Part shown: one piece after another, positions 1 through 8,589 of the stretch
Numbering within the stretch: the stretch's first letter is position 1
Layout: every line of letters starts with the position of its first letter
Position numbers and translations under genes: made by a program
Assembly (NCBI GenBank): GCA_016928755.1
Contig: JAFGKB010000122.1
Span: 1-16,762, forward strand
Origin: Anaerolineae bacterium
GTDB taxonomy: Bacteria; Chloroflexota; Anaerolineae; B4-G1; SLSP01
Length of the DNA stretch: 16,762 nucleotides
Direction: 5' to 3'
The notes under the pieces: model-generated
What the model was told of the DNA's origin: nothing
Databases searched by the model: none
The model's input: only the letters and a program-made list of their open reading frames with translations

Positions 1-137
1 CATTGCACTTTCTTAAGTGCATTGCACCTGTAAAGTACATTGCACCGGTACGGTGGACTTGGCAGTCCACCACGAGCGGGGATTAGGTGCATTGCACTTT
101 CTTAAGTGCATTGCACCTGTAAAGTACATTGCACCGG
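1..137. repeat. 48-bp direct repeat pair flanking a perfect hairpin
   Basis: Bases 1-48 and 90-137 are identical over 48 bp and are separated by 41 bp. Each copy contains three spaced CATTGCAC units, set about 18-19 bp apart and followed by different short tails, so the copy looks iteron-like. The first half of each copy can also fold, as TGCACTT and AAGTGCA flank TCTT. The 41-bp middle holds a perfect 8-bp stem, GGTGGACT (52-59) and AGTCCACC (64-71), with loop TGGC. Copy 1 starts at the first base, so the array may continue outside the window. It lies downstream of the amylase terminator, outside any convincing gene. The sequence does not say whether it is a dispersed intergenic repeat, a protein-binding array or a non-autonomous mobile remnant. 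Confidence 0.85.
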
Positions 138-144
138 GAGATAA

Positions 145-178
145 AAAGATACGCCCCTATTTTCAGGGGCGTATCTTT
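145..178 (-). terminator. Intrinsic terminator of the amylase gene
   Basis: A perfect 14-bp stem (145-158 with 165-178) closes a 6-nt loop, ATTTTC. Read on the minus strand, it follows the amylase stop codon by about 22 bp and its 3' arm runs into a T-rich tract. The A-rich and T-rich flanks are nearly symmetrical, so it could also stop transcription arriving on the plus strand. Confidence 0.85.
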
Positions 179-200
179 ATTATCTGCTTGAGAAAAACAC

Positions 201-3200
201 TTAGTTACTACGCATCACAACCGGCAAGAAGATCTTGTTATAGCCAAGGTAGGTGAATGTCGCGCTGACCATATCACCGGCTGCATTATCAGCCGTTATA
301 GAAACTTCGTTGGTGACAGTTGCGCCGGGCACGCCGCTGCCCACAGTCGCGGTGAAGATGATGGCAATAGGCTGCACGCCGGTAGCCAGATCGCCGGTCC
401 AGGTGATGGTCCCGCTGCTGTAGACAGGGGTAACGTTAGTACCGGTCACGAAGCTGCCGAAGGTCACGCTGAGAGGTAAGGTGTCGGTGAGTTGGATACC
501 CGCAGCGGTGGCCGTGCCGGTGTTCTCCAGGGTGATGGTGTAGGTCACAATAGCACCGGCTTCGATGTCAGCATCCGGGACCACGGCTTTAGTTAATACC
601 AGGTTGGGTTCTGGAACTGTACCCTGTACTGCAAATGCCGCCGGGGCTAACCCGCTGCCGGCATTCTCAGAATCGTACTCGGCGGTGTTGGTGATAACCT
701 GGCTGGCAAGTTGCGTCTCGGTGAGGGTGGCGCGGAAGCTCAAGGTGTATTCGCTGCTGGCCGGTACAGCATACGGCCCCCAGGTGATCGTGTCCCCCGG
801 CAGAGGGAGCAGAGCGGACCCTTGGTTCACCCAACTGTCAAACTGCAACAGAGAGGGGAGTTCGTCTGTGAGAACTACGCCGGCGGCATTGCCCGCACCG
901 TGGTTCTTGATGACGAGGGTGTAAGTGACCATGTCGCCGGGTTGGACCCCGGTGGTGGGAGTCACAGATTTTTCTACGGTGAGTTCAGGCAGTAAGATGC
1001 CGAAAGCCCAACTGTAGTCTTTTTGCATCTGGCCTTCATCCACATAGCCCTCTCTCTCCAAAGCGACCTCGTATCCATTAGCTGTTGAAAGTGCAACAGT
1101 CGGCGTGAACGTCACCAAGGTCCCGGTTACATTGAGGGTTCCGTAAGTAGGATCGACATATTGCAGCGCGGGATGGGTAAAGCCTAACTCACCGGCTACA
1201 GTTCCGACACCTATTTCCTCGACGACAAAAGTCGCGGAAGTAATCCTGGTCGTATCAAGTTTGCGGGTAAGTAGAGCGGTGACCGGTTGGGCAGTGTCCC
1301 AGTTGGTGGCATTAGCCAAAGGATATGTCTCCCAAACTAGCGGATCGTGCCAGTTATAAACCGTATCGGTCACGGTCAGCACACCGGTTGACCCGTATTC
1401 CACAGTAAGCTCGCGGTTGGCAAGCCCCTTAATGGTCCCCCAATTCTCCACTGTATCCCATGAGCCACGGGTGAACTTGTATTGTAGGTCCGTACCGTCC
1501 ATAACGTCTACGCTGTAACTCCACATGTTGTCGCCCAGAGGGGTCATCGGCTGTCTATCCGCACTGAACGAAGCGCCGAATACCTCGGCATTATTACCGG
1601 CAATGTAGACGGTATCCCCGGCAGGGGTGAAAGGAGCCACCTTCACGATAAAGCGGGTCTCAACCAGCCGGGCTTTCGCCGTGGCGGACGCAGCATTGGA
1701 GGCGGCGGATTGGTTAAATGCGTTATCCAGGGCGTAGATTGTATACGTGTAAGTCTGGTTATTCGTCACCGTCTCATCGGTATAGACAGTGGTAGGAGCC
1801 AGCACCCGTGCGATCTTAGCCGCCGGCGCCCTGGTTCCGCCACCCTCACGGTAGATGTCATAAGCATACAGGTCACTATCACTTACTGCGTCCCAGTGTA
1901 TCGTAATATGGCCCACGCCCCAGTTGATGGCCTTCAGATTCTGTGGCGCTGCCGGTGGCGTCGTATCGGCAGAAGCTTCCACGTGTAAGATACCCGGAAG
2001 GGGCGCAGTATCAGGCGCAATCATACCGCTCCGGTCGGCATAGACCCAGTCTCGCCCGGCAGTGGTGGAATAACGGTAAACATAGTGGTATTCGCCTACC
2101 GTTTCGGGTTGTAACGTGGCAGAATAGACATCGTTGCTCCCCATCTCTCCGAAGTACATGGCATCCACCCACAGCGTCCACGAGACCGGCTCTGTAGTGG
2201 CCGGGCCGTAGCCCAACTGTGCCAAGACGCCTTCGCCCGCGCCATCGCCAGGGGTGACGCCGTCGATGTAAACCTGTCCGGTAATCAACCCGGTGGGGGT
2301 AATGCCAAGGGTATGGGTGATTTCATCAGGCCCTCCGAGATTGGCCCACCCGATGGTGTCGTGAGGCATACCGGAGGCCTCGTTGGAATTGCCACTGGTC
2401 AGCAAGGTAGCATTATCTTTACTGACCACCACATAGTAGTACCAGGTGGCGTTATCCAGGCCGGTATCGGTATAGCTCAGGGCGGTTGTGGTAGAGATAG
2501 CCGTATAGCCACCGTTGCTCACCTGGCTGCGATAGACGATGTAGGCACCGGCGTCCGTGGCGGCACTCCATTCCAAGGTCAACTCATGGCTGCCCTCTTC
2601 GGTAACGGCTAAATCGGTGACAGCCTCCGGCGGGTCCGCCAGTCCATTAGCAAGGACCAGCACCGCACCACTCATCGTCGGGACACCGGTTACCGTGAGT
2701 TCACCATCCATAGTTGTGGTGTACATCTCGTTGTTATCCAACACATCTTCCAACTGGGTGCCGGCGGGCAGATACCCGCTGAGGTCCACAGTCACATCCT
2801 GTTGTCCACCCTGATTGGCGATAACCAGCGCGGCATCGCTCACCGTGCCGGAAATCCACTTGCGTCCGAAGACGTAGATCCCGTTCTCGTCATCCACCAA
2901 TTGGGTATCAAAACTCCCGGTGCGTAGCGCGGGATGGGTATTCCGGGCACCGGTCAACAGTTTATAGTAATCCCGGAGCACGTCCTGCCCGTTTTGGGTT
3001 TGCAGGTGGGTGTAGTAGGGGGTCCCACTCTCATCCAGCCACGGGTAAGGCATCCGGTTATAAGGGTCATCTTCCCACTTAGCACCGGCATAGGTAGACG
3101 GGCCGACCAGGCCGACCTCGTCACCGTAGTAAACAGTAGGTGCGCCGGGCAATGTGAATTGTAACAACACCACACCTTTGAGCCGCTCAATCGCGTCACT

Positions 3201-6200
3201 CCAGTCGTAGTCCGGGTCTTCATAGATACTGCGGTCATTCAGGTCTGTGTTGTGGTCCAGCATAAAGAGAGCGCGGTTGGTGTCGTGACTGCCCAAGAGA
3301 TTCATCATCGCGTAGAAAGATTCCGGCGGGTAACGCTCTTCTAAGTAATGTAGCCGCTCGTCTAATTGAGAAGGGGTGAGGGGGGCAATCGTGCCGGCTG
3401 AACTACTGACGTTATGGTCGTTATCGGTGAAGGTCTCATCGCGCCAGAACCCCATAATGGCAGTCCCGAACTGGTAGTTCATAGAGGCGTCCCACTCTGC
3501 TCCCAAGAGCCAGGGGGTTGAGTTCCCCCATTCCTCACCGACGATGTAGGTCTCAGGATTCTCCGTACGGACGGCGTCCCGGAACCCCTCCCAATAGCTG
3601 TTAAGGTCGCTAGGATCTTCGTTCGTCTTTCCGGGGTCAACGTCACCGGCCACATCCAGCCGCCAGCCGTCGGCCCATTGCATCCAATAGGGCGCGATAG
3701 AATCCGTTCCCTCGGACCAGATCAGCTCCCGCACTGCGGTATCATTGGCCCGCAGCTTGGGCAAGCTGTCATAACCGAACCAGCTTTCATAGGTTGCGCC
3801 ATTCGGCGTCCCATCAGACCCCACACACTCGCCCTCACCGGGGTCAACATCTTCAAAGTAGTACCAGGAGCGGTAAGGTGAGTCGATGCTCTCACACGCG
3901 CCCACACTGTCATAACGACCGTACCGGTCGAAGTAGATGCTGTCGGATGAGGTGTGATTGAAAACGCCATCCAGGATCACGTGAATGCCCCGGTTGTGGG
4001 CTTCGGTGGTCAGGGTGATAAACGTGGAGAGGTCACCGAAATTATCATCAATCATGCTGAAATCGGTGGTATCGTACTTATGGTTCGAGGGAGACTCAAA
4101 GACCGGGTTGAGGTAGAGCGCAGTCACGCCTAAGTCATCCAAGTAATCCAACTTATCCACGATACCCTGTAAGTCGCCGCCGTAGAAGTTCTGGCTCCAC
4201 ATATTTGGGCAGCCTTCAGCATCGCGCGGGTCGCAAATAACGGTGTTCCAGTTAGTGGTGTCGGATTGGTAAATCGTGCCCCCGGCCTCGTCATAGAAGA
4301 AAGTTCCATCGGGGGTATCGTTAGTGTCGTCGCCGTTGCGGAAGCGGTCAGGGAAGATTTGGTAGATCACGGCATTCTTGACCCAATCGGGAGTGGCGTA
4401 ATCCGGGTCATAGACGGTGAGTTGCCAGGCGTTATCCTGGCTCTCATCAAAAGTCTGGCCCCAGCCCCCGGTGCGGCCGCTGTCATCTTCGTAGTAATCG
4501 GTATCGGTGCCATCAATGGCGATAAAGCGATACCAATAGATAGTGGGTTCATCTCCAACCGGCAGTTTTGCCTCCCACCATTCATAAACGTCATCAGCCG
4601 CCACCCGCTGCATATTCATGATCGTTTGGGTGTTCTGGCGATCATCCCAAATGCGGACTTTCGCCCCGGTAAGGTCGTGGTTCGCAGCCCGCAGCCGGAG
4701 GGTCACCGTTACACCGGTAGTCACCGCCCCAAAGGGTGTGCGGTATTGCTCATCCCGGCTGTTGTGGCCTAGCTCGGTCCACCAGACAGCATTATCTGGG
4801 GACGCGCCGGGGCTTGAGACCTCTGGTATGGTGTAGGTTGCAAATACTTCCTGGGTAGTCCCATCTTCCCAACCGGTAGCCTGATCATCGGCAGGAACCG
4901 TATCATAGGCCCCCTTGGTTCCACCACCCTGGGTCCCCATAAATTGCAGGTTGATAGTGTCACCACCGCTAACACTGATGTCAGCAAAGGGAATCGTCAC
5001 CCGCAATCCTTCCCCATCACTCCACGCTATGTTGGAGCTACCGGTGGCCGGTTGGACCGTGTTACCAATCCCACCCCAATCGGCGTCACCGCCGGTGTTC
5101 CAATCGGTACCATTCCAGGTGCGCATCTCGGTCCACCCGTTGCCGGCATCACCACCACTGAGGGTATTGTAGATATTGCCCCGGATAAAGTAGTCTGGCA
5201 GAATGGTGTTTGTTGTTACTACCGGCGCACTACCCAAATTTTGGTGTGTGGTGGTGTAGGCTAGGGTGATGGCATTGCCCCAAGGGTCTGTACTCCCCCC
5301 ACCGGATTTAGTATCAATGACCAGCGCTATCTGCCCGGTTGATACGGTGGTGGTATAGGTGCTAGGGATAAAGAGGTGTAAGTTAGTGTGATCTGCCCAT
5401 ATATGCATCCGGGTCATATCGGTCCAATCAACACCGTTCCACCCTAAGTTCAAATCCTGGGCCGGGTCTACTGCCAAGGGCACGGAAACCAGGTTATTTT
5501 CCGTTGTGGCGTTACTCCATCCGGCCGATTGATTATCACTGGGAACCGTGTCATAGGCACCTTTTGTTCCCGGCCCACTTTGCGTGCTAAAGACTTGCAG
5601 ATGGACATCCACGGGGTCTGGGTTGCCGATATCGGCCAGGGGAATTGCGAACTCAACACCGTGGGTATCACTGTAGGCGATCTTGCTTCCCACCATAGTG
5701 GGCTTGCCACCAATGCCACCCCAGTTGGTGCCGCTGCCGTCCCAGTCTACGCCGTTCCACGCGCGTAACTCTGTCCAGCCATTGTCCCCTCCACCTTCAC
5801 CATTAGCAAGGTTGCCCCGGATAACATAATCGGGGAGCATTGTGGACAGGGTGTCAGCACCATCCACCGAGTCGTACTCGAATGTGATCGCATTGCCCCA
5901 CGGGTCTGAACTCCCCCCGGCATTAGGATTGCCGTCAACATCCAGTACCAGGCCGATCTGTCCAGACGAAACGGTGCTGGTGTAAGCATACAGGGAAGCA
6001 TAGACATACAGGGTTGTCGCATCTGCGGCTACATAGAGATCGGTTAAATCGGTCCAGTAGGTGCCATTCCAGCCCCCCGGTTCACCGAGATCGCCTTTAG
6101 GATCACTGGCAATCTTAACATAATCTGCGTCCAAAAGGCCATCCAGGACAATGGTGCCCGCATCGGCCCGTACCGGAAGTGGTTTTAAAGCTGGCGTGGC

Positions 6201-6266
6201 CAGCGGTGTCAGATAGCCCGCGACAAGCGCGAGCAGAACCAAAAACGAGAATACTTTGCGTTGCAT
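201..6266 (-). CDS. Secreted multidomain alpha-amylase / amylopullulanase-like GH13 enzyme
   Basis: This 2021-aa extracellular glycoside hydrolase is predicted to cleave alpha-glucans such as starch or pullulan. A Sec signal peptide spans residues 1 to about 35. Two homologous beta-rich domains follow (about 36-264 and 265-485), resembling the DOMON/glucodextranase-type modules of amylopullulanases, then an N-terminal beta domain (about 490-610). The GH13 barrel runs from about 626 to 1110, with YQIFPDRF near 634 and the triad D871 (GWRLDV), E911 (VGEEW) and D995 (GSHDTN). A C-domain, an FN3 (about 1209-1300), a beta domain (1300-1430), a second FN3 (1432-1530), a CBM20-like starch-binding module (1533-1640), an SbsA-like Ig domain (1644-1755) and two DUF11 repeats (1757-1880, 1884-2008) complete it. 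The last residues are IFLPVVMRSN. AGGAGGG lies 7 bp before the ATG. The GH13 assignment is firm; amylase versus pullulanase specificity is not. No SLH or LPXTG anchor is visible. Confidence 0.93.
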   Translation of the reverse strand: MQRKVFSFLVLLALVAGYLTPLATPALKPLPVRADAGTIVLDGLLDADYVKIASDPKGDLGEPGGWNGTYWTDLTDLYVAADATTLYVYASLYAYTSTVSSGQIGLVLDVDGNPNAGGSSDPWGNAITFEYDSVDGADTLSTMLPDYVIRGNLANGEGGGDNGWTELRAWNGVDWDGSGTNWGGIGGKPTMVGSKIAYSDTHGVEFAIPLADIGNPDPVDVHLQVFSTQSGPGTKGAYDTVPSDNQSAGWSNATTENNLVSVPLAVDPAQDLNLGWNGVDWTDMTRMHIWADHTNLHLFIPSTYTTTVSTGQIALVIDTKSGGGSTDPWGNAITLAYTTTHQNLGSAPVVTTNTILPDYFIRGNIYNTLSGGDAGNGWTEMRTWNGTDWNTGGDADWGGIGNTVQPATGSSNIAWSDGEGLRVTIPFADISVSGGDTINLQFMGTQGGGTKGAYDTVPADDQATGWEDGTTQEVFATYTIPEVSSPGASPDNAVWWTELGHNSRDEQYRTPFGAVTTGVTVTLRLRAANHDLTGAKVRIWDDRQNTQTIMNMQRVAADDVYEWWEAKLPVGDEPTIYWYRFIAIDGTDTDYYEDDSGRTGGWGQTFDESQDNAWQLTVYDPDYATPDWVKNAVIYQIFPDRFRNGDDTNDTPDGTFFYDEAGGTIYQSDTTNWNTVICDPRDAEGCPNMWSQNFYGGDLQGIVDKLDYLDDLGVTALYLNPVFESPSNHKYDTTDFSMIDDNFGDLSTFITLTTEAHNRGIHVILDGVFNHTSSDSIYFDRYGRYDSVGACESIDSPYRSWYYFEDVDPGEGECVGSDGTPNGATYESWFGYDSLPKLRANDTAVRELIWSEGTDSIAPYWMQWADGWRLDVAGDVDPGKTNEDPSDLNSYWEGFRDAVRTENPETYIVGEEWGNSTPWLLGAEWDASMNYQFGTAIMGFWRDETFTDNDHNVSSSAGTIAPLTPSQLDERLHYLEERYPPESFYAMMNLLGSHDTNRALFMLDHNTDLNDRSIYEDPDYDWSDAIERLKGVVLLQFTLPGAPTVYYGDEVGLVGPSTYAGAKWEDDPYNRMPYPWLDESGTPYYTHLQTQNGQDVLRDYYKLLTGARNTHPALRTGSFDTQLVDDENGIYVFGRKWISGTVSDAALVIANQGGQQDVTVDLSGYLPAGTQLEDVLDNNEMYTTTMDGELTVTGVPTMSGAVLVLANGLADPPEAVTDLAVTEEGSHELTLEWSAATDAGAYIVYRSQVSNGGYTAISTTTALSYTDTGLDNATWYYYVVVSKDNATLLTSGNSNEASGMPHDTIGWANLGGPDEITHTLGITPTGLITGQVYIDGVTPGDGAGEGVLAQLGYGPATTEPVSWTLWVDAMYFGEMGSNDVYSATLQPETVGEYHYVYRYSTTAGRDWVYADRSGMIAPDTAPLPGILHVEASADTTPPAAPQNLKAINWGVGHITIHWDAVSDSDLYAYDIYREGGGTRAPAAKIARVLAPTTVYTDETVTNNQTYTYTIYALDNAFNQSAASNAASATAKARLVETRFIVKVAPFTPAGDTVYIAGNNAEVFGASFSADRQPMTPLGDNMWSYSVDVMDGTDLQYKFTRGSWDTVENWGTIKGLANRELTVEYGSTGVLTVTDTVYNWHDPLVWETYPLANATNWDTAQPVTALLTRKLDTTRITSATFVVEEIGVGTVAGELGFTHPALQYVDPTYGTLNVTGTLVTFTPTVALSTANGYEVALEREGYVDEGQMQKDYSWAFGILLPELTVEKSVTPTTGVQPGDMVTYTLVIKNHGAGNAAGVVLTDELPSLLQFDSWVNQGSALLPLPGDTITWGPYAVPASSEYTLSFRATLTETQLASQVITNTAEYDSENAGSGLAPAAFAVQGTVPEPNLVLTKAVVPDADIEAGAIVTYTITLENTGTATAAGIQLTDTLPLSVTFGSFVTGTNVTPVYSSGTITWTGDLATGVQPIAIIFTATVGSGVPGATVTNEVSITADNAAGDMVSATFTYLGYNKIFLPVVMRSN

Positions 6267-6292
6267 AGAAAACCCTCCTAAAAAAGATTTAT

Positions 6293-6323
6293 TCTATACC
6301 GGACAGAGGCTCGTCCGGCACAA
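6293..6323 (-). promoter_or_regulatory. Candidate amylase promoter with a dyad filling the spacer
   Basis: On the minus strand a -35-like TTGTGC (6318-6323) and a -10-like TATAGA (6293-6298) are 19 bp apart. The gap is almost entirely a 6-bp inverted repeat, CCGGAC/GTCCGG (6299-6304 and 6313-6318). A long spacer carrying a dyad is the arrangement seen at MerR-family controlled promoters, but the boxes are weak matches. In RNA the same dyad would form a small hairpin ahead of the Shine-Dalgarno (6274-6279). The promoter call is tentative; the dyad itself is plainly present. Confidence 0.35.
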
Positions 6324-6348
6324 AAAACACCCCTAATTTGAGATACTT

Positions 6349-6390
6349 AGCCTTCTGGTAACATTGGACTAGGCCAGGCTGCGTTTTTTT
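6349..6390 (+). terminator. Weak plus-strand hairpin with a T7 tract in the amylase upstream gap
   Basis: An interrupted stem (AGCC 6349-6352 with GGCT 6377-6380, and TGG 6356-6358 with CCA 6374-6376) is followed by seven T residues at 6384-6390. It has terminator geometry on the plus strand, although no plus-strand gene precedes it. It may stop antisense transcription or be chance. Confidence 0.3.
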
Positions 6391-6474
6391 CTGTCAGTCG
6401 CGGTATGGGGCATTATCCGGTAGGACGTGGCTCTGTAGCGTGCAAGACCGGCTTGATCTCAATGTCTGATAATA

Positions 6475-6511
6475 ACGCCTGCTTACAAGAAGTAAGCAGG
6501 CGTGTAGTTTT
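6475..6511. terminator. Bidirectional terminator-like hairpin after the kinase gene
   Basis: A perfect 12-bp stem (6475-6486 with 6492-6503) encloses loop AAGAA. It sits just downstream of the kinase stop codon on the minus strand, where the stem is followed by TTATTAT, a weak U-tract. On the plus strand it is followed by a strong T run (about 6507-6515). It probably terminates the kinase transcript and would terminate plus-strand transcription even better. Confidence 0.7.
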
Positions 6512-6513
6512 TT

Positions 6514-8484
6514 TTAACGACAGTTTTCCGGTGCCGGGTAGGCAATTGTGCCTTCCCAATAAGCAGTTTCTGCACCAGAAATCACCCCAATTTTAAGGGG
6601 ATAAGCCTGGCAACGCTGCCATGTAAATTCAAAAATCCCGTCTGGCAATTCCGTGTCCTGTTGTAATGTGTCCCCCCGGAAGTAACGGTAGTTCCCGGTT
6701 CCACCTACTGCCTGGAGCTGGAGCTTAGCATACCATATCCCCTGCGTATCATCCTGCCAGAATGCCAACACCGGTTCCGCCAAAATCAAAGGTTCTTGAA
6801 CCGTCTCTTCCTCGGCCATAGCCGCGACCGGGATAGTCGGTGTCGGGGTAATAATATCAGTGACTTCCACGTTAAACTTAATGGCACTTCCCAATTTTTG
6901 ACCATCGGGTAATAAAATATGCCACGTAGATTCATAAGTTCCGACTTCCCCAGGTGTGTGAAGCGGAATAACGATCTGGATACGTTTACCGGGGTTAATA
7001 GCGTTGACCGGTGCCCTGAGATTCAGCGTCGGGGTAAGTATTTCCGGCGGGTTCAAGGGGTCACCCGATATATAGGCCAATTGTAAGCCGGTGGGCCAGG
7101 TACAATTCCCTGTGTTGCGCAAGGTAACATAGGCCAGGATTTCAGCATCGGGCGCCGCTATCTGCGGCTCGACCCGTGTGGCTTCGGCTTTGGCATTGGT
7201 CTCACAGACTTCCGGTATGGGAGTCGCTTTGGGTGTCGGCGTGGGTGTGGGGGTCGCTATCACCAGCGGGACCTTAACCGGTGTTTCCTCCGTCGCCGGC
7301 ATCACCGGTGTGGGGGTGGCGGTGGGGACCTCACGGGCCGCTATTTGGGGCAGTCCGGCCAATGTCAACAATTGATTAAAAGGGATCGGCATACGTTCAT
7401 CTAAGGCCCACCACCCGGCTAAGATAAAAGCGACTATAAATACCGGGGCCAATAAGACCCGGAGGAAACGCCTAAAAAATGAGGGGCGTTTCTTTTTCTG
7501 CTGTTCTAACGGTTCCACAATGGCCGACATCTGGAGCTTGTCGGTCTGGCTTACGGCGCCACTAGGTGTTATCGCCGTATCTTTTGTCAAGTCTTTGATC
7601 TCTGAAGTTGTTAACACGGAACGTTTGGAACGCATAACCATAGGGGTCTCATAACCTGTGGCATAACGTAAATCATTGGCCATTTCAGCGGCGGTTTTCG
7701 GACGCGCTTCTGGTTGCTTGGCCATAGCTTTGAGTATCACAGCTTCAAGTTCCGGCGGGAAATCAGGAATTTGTTCTACTATGGACTGTGGCTCATCATT
7801 GATATGTTGCATCACCATTCCCATTGGCGTATCGGCCACAAATGGCAATTGCCCGGTAGCCATATGGTAGAGGACAACGCCCAATGAGTAAATATCCGAG
7901 AGCGCGGTTCCCGGCTTCCCCAGACCGATTTCCGGCGCCATATAGGCCGGCGTGCCGACCATAGCTCCGGTTGCAGTCAGGGATGACAGGTCTATCATCT
8001 TGGCGATTCCGAAGTCGGTCAGTACAGCCTCATTGTCAGCCGTAAACATAATGTTGGCCGGTTTGATGTCGCGGTGGATCATACCGCGCTGATGGGCATA
8101 ATCTAATGCCATTGCCAGCGAGATCCCTAGCCGTCCAATGTCGTCAGGGTTTAGCGGCCCATCTTGTAACCGGTCCTTGAGCGTTGCGCCGTCGATGTAT
8201 TCCATAACCATATAATAGATCTCGAACTCTCCGCTGTGGTCGAAGTCGAAGACTTGGACGATATTGGGATGGCGAAGGGTGGCAACGATGCGGGCCTCAC
8301 GCTCGAAGCGGACGACAAAGCCCTCATCCTCGGCCAAGAAGGGATGGAGAATTTTGATAGCCACCATGCGGTCTAGGCGGATGTGCTGTCCCTTGTAGAC
8401 CTCGGCCATCCCGCCATGTCCGACATGCTCTATGATCTTATATTTCCCCAGCGTTTGCCCGACAATATAGTTAACGTTACTCAC
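6514..8484 (-). CDS. Transmembrane Ser/Thr protein kinase (PknB type) with an extracellular NBR1-like Ig domain
   Basis: This 656-aa Hanks-type kinase has a cytoplasmic catalytic domain at about 14-275. It shows the glycine loop GHGGMAEV (22-29), VAIK with K44, a helix-C glutamate near E63, HRDIKPAN with D139, DFG at 157-159 and a GTPAYMAPE activation-segment end (177-185), so it should be active. A basic juxtamembrane stretch (KKKRPSFFRRF) precedes one membrane helix at about 341-360. Outside lie a Pro/Thr-rich linker (TPTPTPTP, 411-418), an NBR1-type Ig domain (about 427-550, NTGNCTWP) and a further C-terminal domain (about 565-656) that I do not recognise. No PASTA repeats are present. The start codon is GTG, with GGAG 6 bp upstream; the next codons match a normal kinase N-terminus. 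It lies 87 bp behind the ACT gene and has its own promoter candidate. Ligand and substrates are unknown. Confidence 0.93.
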   Translation of the reverse strand: MSNVNYIVGQTLGKYKIIEHVGHGGMAEVYKGQHIRLDRMVAIKILHPFLAEDEGFVVRFEREARIVATLRHPNIVQVFDFDHSGEFEIYYMVMEYIDGATLKDRLQDGPLNPDDIGRLGISLAMALDYAHQRGMIHRDIKPANIMFTADNEAVLTDFGIAKMIDLSSLTATGAMVGTPAYMAPEIGLGKPGTALSDIYSLGVVLYHMATGQLPFVADTPMGMVMQHINDEPQSIVEQIPDFPPELEAVILKAMAKQPEARPKTAAEMANDLRYATGYETPMVMRSKRSVLTTSEIKDLTKDTAITPSGAVSQTDKLQMSAIVEPLEQQKKKRPSFFRRFLRVLLAPVFIVAFILAGWWALDERMPIPFNQLLTLAGLPQIAAREVPTATPTPVMPATEETPVKVPLVIATPTPTPTPKATPIPEVCETNAKAEATRVEPQIAAPDAEILAYVTLRNTGNCTWPTGLQLAYISGDPLNPPEILTPTLNLRAPVNAINPGKRIQIVIPLHTPGEVGTYESTWHILLPDGQKLGSAIKFNVEVTDIITPTPTIPVAAMAEEETVQEPLILAEPVLAFWQDDTQGIWYAKLQLQAVGGTGNYRYFRGDTLQQDTELPDGIFEFTWQRCQAYPLKIGVISGAETAYWEGTIAYPAPENCR

Positions 8485-8560
8485 TGTTCGCTCCGTAGTT
8501 TACGTTGTTGCCCATAGAATACTTCAAATTCCCCTTCTTATAGGTTAAGCCTTAATTAGT

Positions 8561-8589
8561 ATTATACAAGGTTATGTGTGTTCTGTATA
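8561..8589 (-). promoter_or_regulatory. Candidate sigma70 promoter for the kinase
   Basis: On the minus strand TATACA (8584-8589) and TATAAT (8561-8566) are 17 bp apart, overlapping the end of the ACT gene. The predicted start near 8554 leaves a leader of about 70 nt before the GTG start. The -10 is perfect and the -35 matches four of six bases. Confidence 0.55.

Noticed and set aside
1..137. A CRISPR array with one spacer (48-bp repeats, 41-bp spacer)
   Set aside because: The repeat has three internal sub-repeats and the would-be spacer is mostly a perfect hairpin, unlike a captured spacer. Only two copies are visible and no cas gene is present.
17..256. A 79-codon plus-strand frame over the repeats
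   Set aside because: It runs through the direct repeats, the terminator and into the amylase gene antisense, has no Shine-Dalgarno, and its composition reflects the repeat.
4266..4772. A 168-codon plus-strand frame inside the amylase
   Set aside because: It is an antisense shadow of the GH13 coding strand, with no recognisable domain or start signal.
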